Shown piece by piece: positions 22,444 through 25,339 of a DNA stretch of 25,339 nt. This stretch comes from Oligoflexia bacterium (GTDB lineage: Bacteria > Bdellovibrionota > UBA1018), in contig JANXTV010000098.1 in NCBI GenBank assembly GCA_025352185.1, forward strand, positions 1 through 25,339. The letters run 5' to 3'. The notes beneath the pieces were generated by a model, which was given only the letters and a program-made list of their open reading frames with translations, was not told the origin of the DNA and did no database searches. The first letter of the stretch is position 1. Each line of letters opens with the position of its first letter. The position numbers and the translations under genes were made by a program.

Positions 22444-22890
22444 ACAATCCCCCAGGCTTTTACTACTCGGTTCAAGATCTGATGATTCCCGAACATCCTT
22501 GCTGCTAGCCATTCTGGTTAACGAGCGAGATCGAAATCACCGAGCATTTTCACCGCAGTCCGTTGCGATGAGGAAAACGATTATAAGAAGTTCTAAGACC
22601 GAACAAGAAAAAACTTCGAATCTTACATGATCTTATAATGCGTAACGTTAGGTTTCATGAACTCGAGATGATTTTTTTTTCATGTCTCCGTGGGACGCGG
22701 AAAAAAAAGAGGTGAAAAAAACCTCGAGAAAACTAGGGTAAATTCAGCGCAAAATCGATTCTCCCGTGGGCCAAACATGAAAAATGGTGTCTATGACGCG
22801 GTGAAATTTTTCGTCTTTAGGTCGAGAAAAATTCTATGACCGCTCGCGACGCTTGAGAAAAGAAATGGGGCTCGTTAATGATTAAAGACG
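22444..22890. other. Long divergent intergenic region between the DksA-family gene and glmU
   Basis: No gene was found in about 450 bases. The contents are: the minus-strand promoter above; a plus-strand TATAAT (22634-22639) with a weak -35; the palindrome TAACGTTA (22643-22650); a nine-T tract (22672-22680) and A tracts (22701-22708, 22714-22720); two CTCGAG sites (22662-22667, 22723-22728); GAGGT/ACCTC (22709-22725), which on the minus strand precedes eight T; and an 8-bp hairpin AATTTTTC/GAAAAATT (22805-22833) in the probable glmU leader. A small RNA from the plus-strand TATAAT is possible but unproven. Confidence 0.45.
22580..22608 (-). promoter_or_regulatory. Candidate sigma-70 promoter of the DksA-family gene
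   Basis: On the minus strand a perfect -10, TATAAT (complement of 22580-22585), is preceded at about 15-17 bp by TTGTTC/TCTTGT-like bases, a weak -35. Transcription would start near 22573 with a leader of about 130 nt. The -10 is convincing; the -35 is poor. Confidence 0.4.
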
Positions 22891-24354
22891 ATGTCTAAAA
22901 CTAAAAAAGGGTCCGTTCTTCCTGCCGTCCTGATCCTCGCGGCGGGGCTAGGGAAGCGGATGCGCTCGCCGCTACCGAAAGTCCTCCACGAGGTTTGCGG
23001 CGAACCGATGCTCGTTACTTTACTTCGGTCGATTGCCCTCTCCAGTCCCGGTTCGAAGCGTGAAGTCGGAATCGTCGTGGGGAACGGCCGCGAAAAAGTA
23101 GAAGAAACTGTTCGAAGTCGAACTTCGGGCGTGGATTTTACTAACCTCCGGGTCGAATTCATCGTGCAGTCGGAACAACGGGGGACGGGACACGCGGTAA
23201 AAATGGCCATGGACTCTCCCTGGGGTAAGTCCCGCATCGAAGAAGGCGCGTACCTCCTCGTTTTACCCGGCGACTCCCCACTCATTCCTTCCACCCTGGT
23301 CGCCGAAGTCGGCGAACCCCTGGAAAAGGGCACCGCGCTCCGGGCACTCACCACGATTACGATTCACCCTTTTGGGCTCGGCCGGGTCCTCCGAAAAGGC
23401 GGAAAAACTGCGGGAAAAGTGCAAGGAATCGTCGAAGAAAAAGATGCTTCCGCAAAGGAAAAGAAAATTACCGAAGTCGCGGTATCGATTTACCTCTTCG
23501 ATATAAAGTTCCTGCTCGCGAGCCTGCCGAAGTTAAAAACGAAAAACGCCCAAGGCGAATATTACCTTACGGACATGGTTGCCATTGCGGCGAAAGCAAG
23601 AAAAGCGACCGCCCGAATTTGGGAAAATGCGGATGACGTTCGCGGAGTAAACGACCTCTGGGAACTTGCGTCTGCGGAAAGAATTCTCCAGTCGCGTATC
23701 GTGGAAGCGCACGCACGGGGAGGTGTCCGGTTCCTCGATCCCGGGAGTGTCGCCGTCGAAGCCTCCGTACGTATTGGGGAGGGAGTGACGATCCACCGGG
23801 GCGTGGTATTGCGAGGAAGTACGCAGATCGGTAACCGGGTCGATATTGGATCGAACACGGTTCTGCGATCGGTAAAGGTCGGAGACGATGTCGAACTAAA
23901 AGCGGGATGTTACGCGGTCGACTCGTCGATTGGCGCCGGGGCTAAGGTCGGTCCCTACGCGCATCTCCGCCCCGAAAGTTTCGTCGGCGCGGGAGCTAAA
24001 ATTGGGAACTTCGTAGAACTCAAGAAAGCCACGATCGGCGAGGGGAGTTCGATTGCGCACCTTTCGTACGTGGGCGACGCGAAAGTCGGCGCCCGGGTAA
24101 ATATTGGGTGCGGATTCATCACCTGTAATTTTGACGGTCGGACGAGGAACGGGTCGAGAAAACATGAGACCGTGATTGAGGATGATTGTTTTATCGGCAG
24201 TGATTGCCAAACCGTAGCCCCGGTACGAATCGGACGGGGTGCGTACGTCGCGAGTGGATCGACAATTACGAAAGATGTTGAACCCGAGGCGCTGGCGATT
24301 GCGCGCTCACGGCAGGAAAATAAACTGGGCTACGCGAAAAAGTTAAAGGGTTAA
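22891..24354 (+). CDS. glmU: Bifunctional UDP-GlcNAc pyrophosphorylase / glucosamine-1-phosphate acetyltransferase
   Basis: This 487-residue cytoplasmic enzyme makes UDP-GlcNAc for peptidoglycan and lipopolysaccharide in two steps. The N-terminal uridyltransferase has the nucleotide loop LAAGLGKRM (16-24), with QRGTGHA (96-102), LPGDSPL and GEYYLTD motifs. The C-terminal left-handed beta-helix (from about 275) has hexapeptide repeats and the acetyltransferase site, with His390 in IAHLSYVGD corresponding to the E. coli catalytic His363, then NIGCGFITCNFDG. The N-terminus is about 10 residues longer than usual. The ribosome site before the ATG at 22891 is weak (AAAGACG region). glmS follows after 4 bp, forming a glmU-glmS operon that covers three reactions of amino-sugar synthesis. 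Confidence 0.97.
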   Translation: MSKTKKGSVLPAVLILAAGLGKRMRSPLPKVLHEVCGEPMLVTLLRSIALSSPGSKREVGIVVGNGREKVEETVRSRTSGVDFTNLRVEFIVQSEQRGTGHAVKMAMDSPWGKSRIEEGAYLLVLPGDSPLIPSTLVAEVGEPLEKGTALRALTTITIHPFGLGRVLRKGGKTAGKVQGIVEEKDASAKEKKITEVAVSIYLFDIKFLLASLPKLKTKNAQGEYYLTDMVAIAAKARKATARIWENADDVRGVNDLWELASAERILQSRIVEAHARGGVRFLDPGSVAVEASVRIGEGVTIHRGVVLRGSTQIGNRVDIGSNTVLRSVKVGDDVELKAGCYAVDSSIGAGAKVGPYAHLRPESFVGAGAKIGNFVELKKATIGEGSSIAHLSYVGDAKVGARVNIGCGFITCNFDGRTRNGSRKHETVIEDDCFIGSDCQTVAPVRIGRGAYVASGSTITKDVEPEALAIARSRQENKLGYAKKLKG

Positions 24355-24358
24355 GTTC

Positions 24359-25339
24359 ATGTGCGGAATTGTTGGCTATATAGGAAATCGCTCGGCGGTG
24401 GACGTGTTACTCAAGGGACTCAAGCGGCTTGAGTACCGGGGTTACGATTCGACGGGAATTGCGGTTTCGGTGGACCTTGCGGGCGGGGCTACGGGGCCTA
24501 CTCCGATCACCATTCGAAAGAGTGAAGGAAAACTTGAAAACGTCGAGAAGCTTGCGATCGACCTCGACGCGGGTGCAAAAGCCTCACGGTGCGGTATCGG
24601 CCATACGCGCTGGGCGACTCACGGAAAACCGACGACCCAGAATGCCCACCCGCACCGGACTGGGCACATCGTCCTCGTCCACAACGGAATCATCGAAAAC
24701 TATCAGGAAATTAAGCAGCAACTTCTGGCGAAGGGCCACCTCCCGCAGTCGGAAACCGATTCTGAACTCTTTGGTTTTCTGGTGCTGGACGAAATGGCGA
24801 AAGGGCAGAAGCTCCTGCCGGCCGTGCTGTCATGTTTTCGTAAACTCACCGGCGCTTGCTCGGTCGTGATCATGAGCGAGAACGAGCCCGGAAAGGTGAT
24901 CGGAGTCCGGAACGGGACGCCGATGGTGGCGGCGAACGATCCAAAAGGGGGAGCGATCATCGCGAGCGATGCGCAACCCCTGCTTGAGTATACGAACGAC
25001 GTTTTCTTCCTCGAAGACGGTGACGTGGTGGAGATTACTCCGACCGGGGCAAAATTCTTTTCCCTCGAAACGGGGAAACCCCTCGAGCGGAAGTCGACGC
25101 ACCTCGATTGGTCCATCGACCGGATCGATCGTGGTGGGTATCCGCATTACATGCTGAAAGAGATTTTCGAGCAGCCGACGGCGCTCGTGGATACTTTAAA
25201 TGCGCTCCTTGACCGCGCTAAAACGGATCCTTTTCCGCTCGCAAAGCATGAGGGTGAGAAACTTTTATTCGCGGCCCAGGAACTCGTCTTCGTCGCCTGC
25301 GGTTCGAGCTGGCATGCCTCGCTCCTGGGAAAATATTGG
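24359..25339 (+). CDS. glmS: Glutamine-fructose-6-phosphate aminotransferase (isomerizing), 3' end outside window
   Basis: The frame stays open to the window edge, giving the first 327 residues of an enzyme of about 610. It begins MCGIVGYIGNRSAVDVLL: after Met removal, Cys2 becomes the N-terminal nucleophile of the class-II glutaminase domain. Other glutaminase landmarks are RLEYRGYDSTGIA, GIGHTRWATHGKPT, NAHPH, HNGIIENY, and DSELFG. The first sugar-isomerase (SIS) domain starts at the edge with FVACGSSWHASLLGKYW. It converts fructose-6-phosphate and glutamine to glucosamine-6-phosphate, the entry step to UDP-GlcNAc. It starts 4 bp after glmU and is surely co-transcribed. No ribozyme-type leader could sit in that gap, so any GlmS-ribozyme control is excluded here. 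Confidence 0.97.
   Translation, partial: MCGIVGYIGNRSAVDVLLKGLKRLEYRGYDSTGIAVSVDLAGGATGPTPITIRKSEGKLENVEKLAIDLDAGAKASRCGIGHTRWATHGKPTTQNAHPHRTGHIVLVHNGIIENYQEIKQQLLAKGHLPQSETDSELFGFLVLDEMAKGQKLLPAVLSCFRKLTGACSVVIMSENEPGKVIGVRNGTPMVAANDPKGGAIIASDAQPLLEYTNDVFFLEDGDVVEITPTGAKFFSLETGKPLERKSTHLDWSIDRIDRGGYPHYMLKEIFEQPTALVDTLNALLDRAKTDPFPLAKHEGEKLLFAAQELVFVACGSSWHASLLGKYW

Noticed and set aside
22709..22725. Minus-strand intrinsic terminator GAGGT/ACCTC followed by eight T
   Set aside because: The stem is only 5 bp and no minus-strand transcript is known to enter from the glmU side; kept only as a note in the intergenic entry.
24355..24358. glmS ribozyme upstream of glmS
   Set aside because: Only 4 bases separate glmU and glmS, so no ribozyme can be located there.

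Overview
The window looks like a chromosomal segment of a free-living or predatory delta-type proteobacterium, most likely Bdellovibrionota (Bdellovibrio and relatives), possibly Myxococcota. This rests on gene content: an Agl/Glt-type trans-envelope motor cluster, many small secreted proteins and lipoproteins, sigma-54-like promoters and orphan response regulators. GC content is roughly half. No rRNA, tRNA, insertion sequence, CRISPR array or prophage was seen.

Layout. (1) 1-1682, plus strand: the C-terminal end of an RHS/YD-repeat protein, then three small secreted proteins. The second has a near-perfect sigma-54 promoter with an upstream palindrome and ends at a strong terminator. (2) 1684-7321, minus strand: lon, followed closely by two CNNM/CBS (CorC/HlyC-type) membrane proteins, then a lone CheY-like receiver and a small membrane protein. 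(3) 7598-8182, minus strand: a GYF-domain protein with a PilZ-like C-terminus, divergent from (4) 8236-19980, plus strand: the main feature. This is an outer-membrane beta-barrel, a TolQ-like channel (AglR), two TolR-like proteins (AglQ/AglS), a giant periplasmic TPR-like protein, a small exported protein, a GltG-like trans-envelope protein with an AgmX/PglI (TonB-like) C-terminus, a second periplasmic TPR-like protein, and a VWA-domain lipoprotein resembling the gliding adhesin CglB. From aglR to the second TPR protein, genes overlap by 4 bp or lie at most 10 bp apart. The VWA gene has its own upstream region with a candidate sigma-54 promoter and repeated elements, and ends at a terminator. 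(5) 20010-21997, minus strand: a soluble PAS-PAS histidine kinase translationally coupled to a single-domain receiver. (6) 22081-22443, minus strand: a DksA/TraR-type zinc-finger regulator with its own terminator. (7) 22891 to the end, plus strand: glmU and the start of glmS, for UDP-GlcNAc synthesis.

How it fits together. By analogy with Myxococcus xanthus, AglRQS would harvest the proton gradient, GltG and the TPR proteins would carry force across the periplasm, the beta-barrel would act at the outer membrane, and the VWA lipoprotein would be the surface adhesin. The separate control region of the adhesin gene suggests motor and adhesin are regulated independently. Assignments to individual Glt names beyond AglRQS and GltG are inference.
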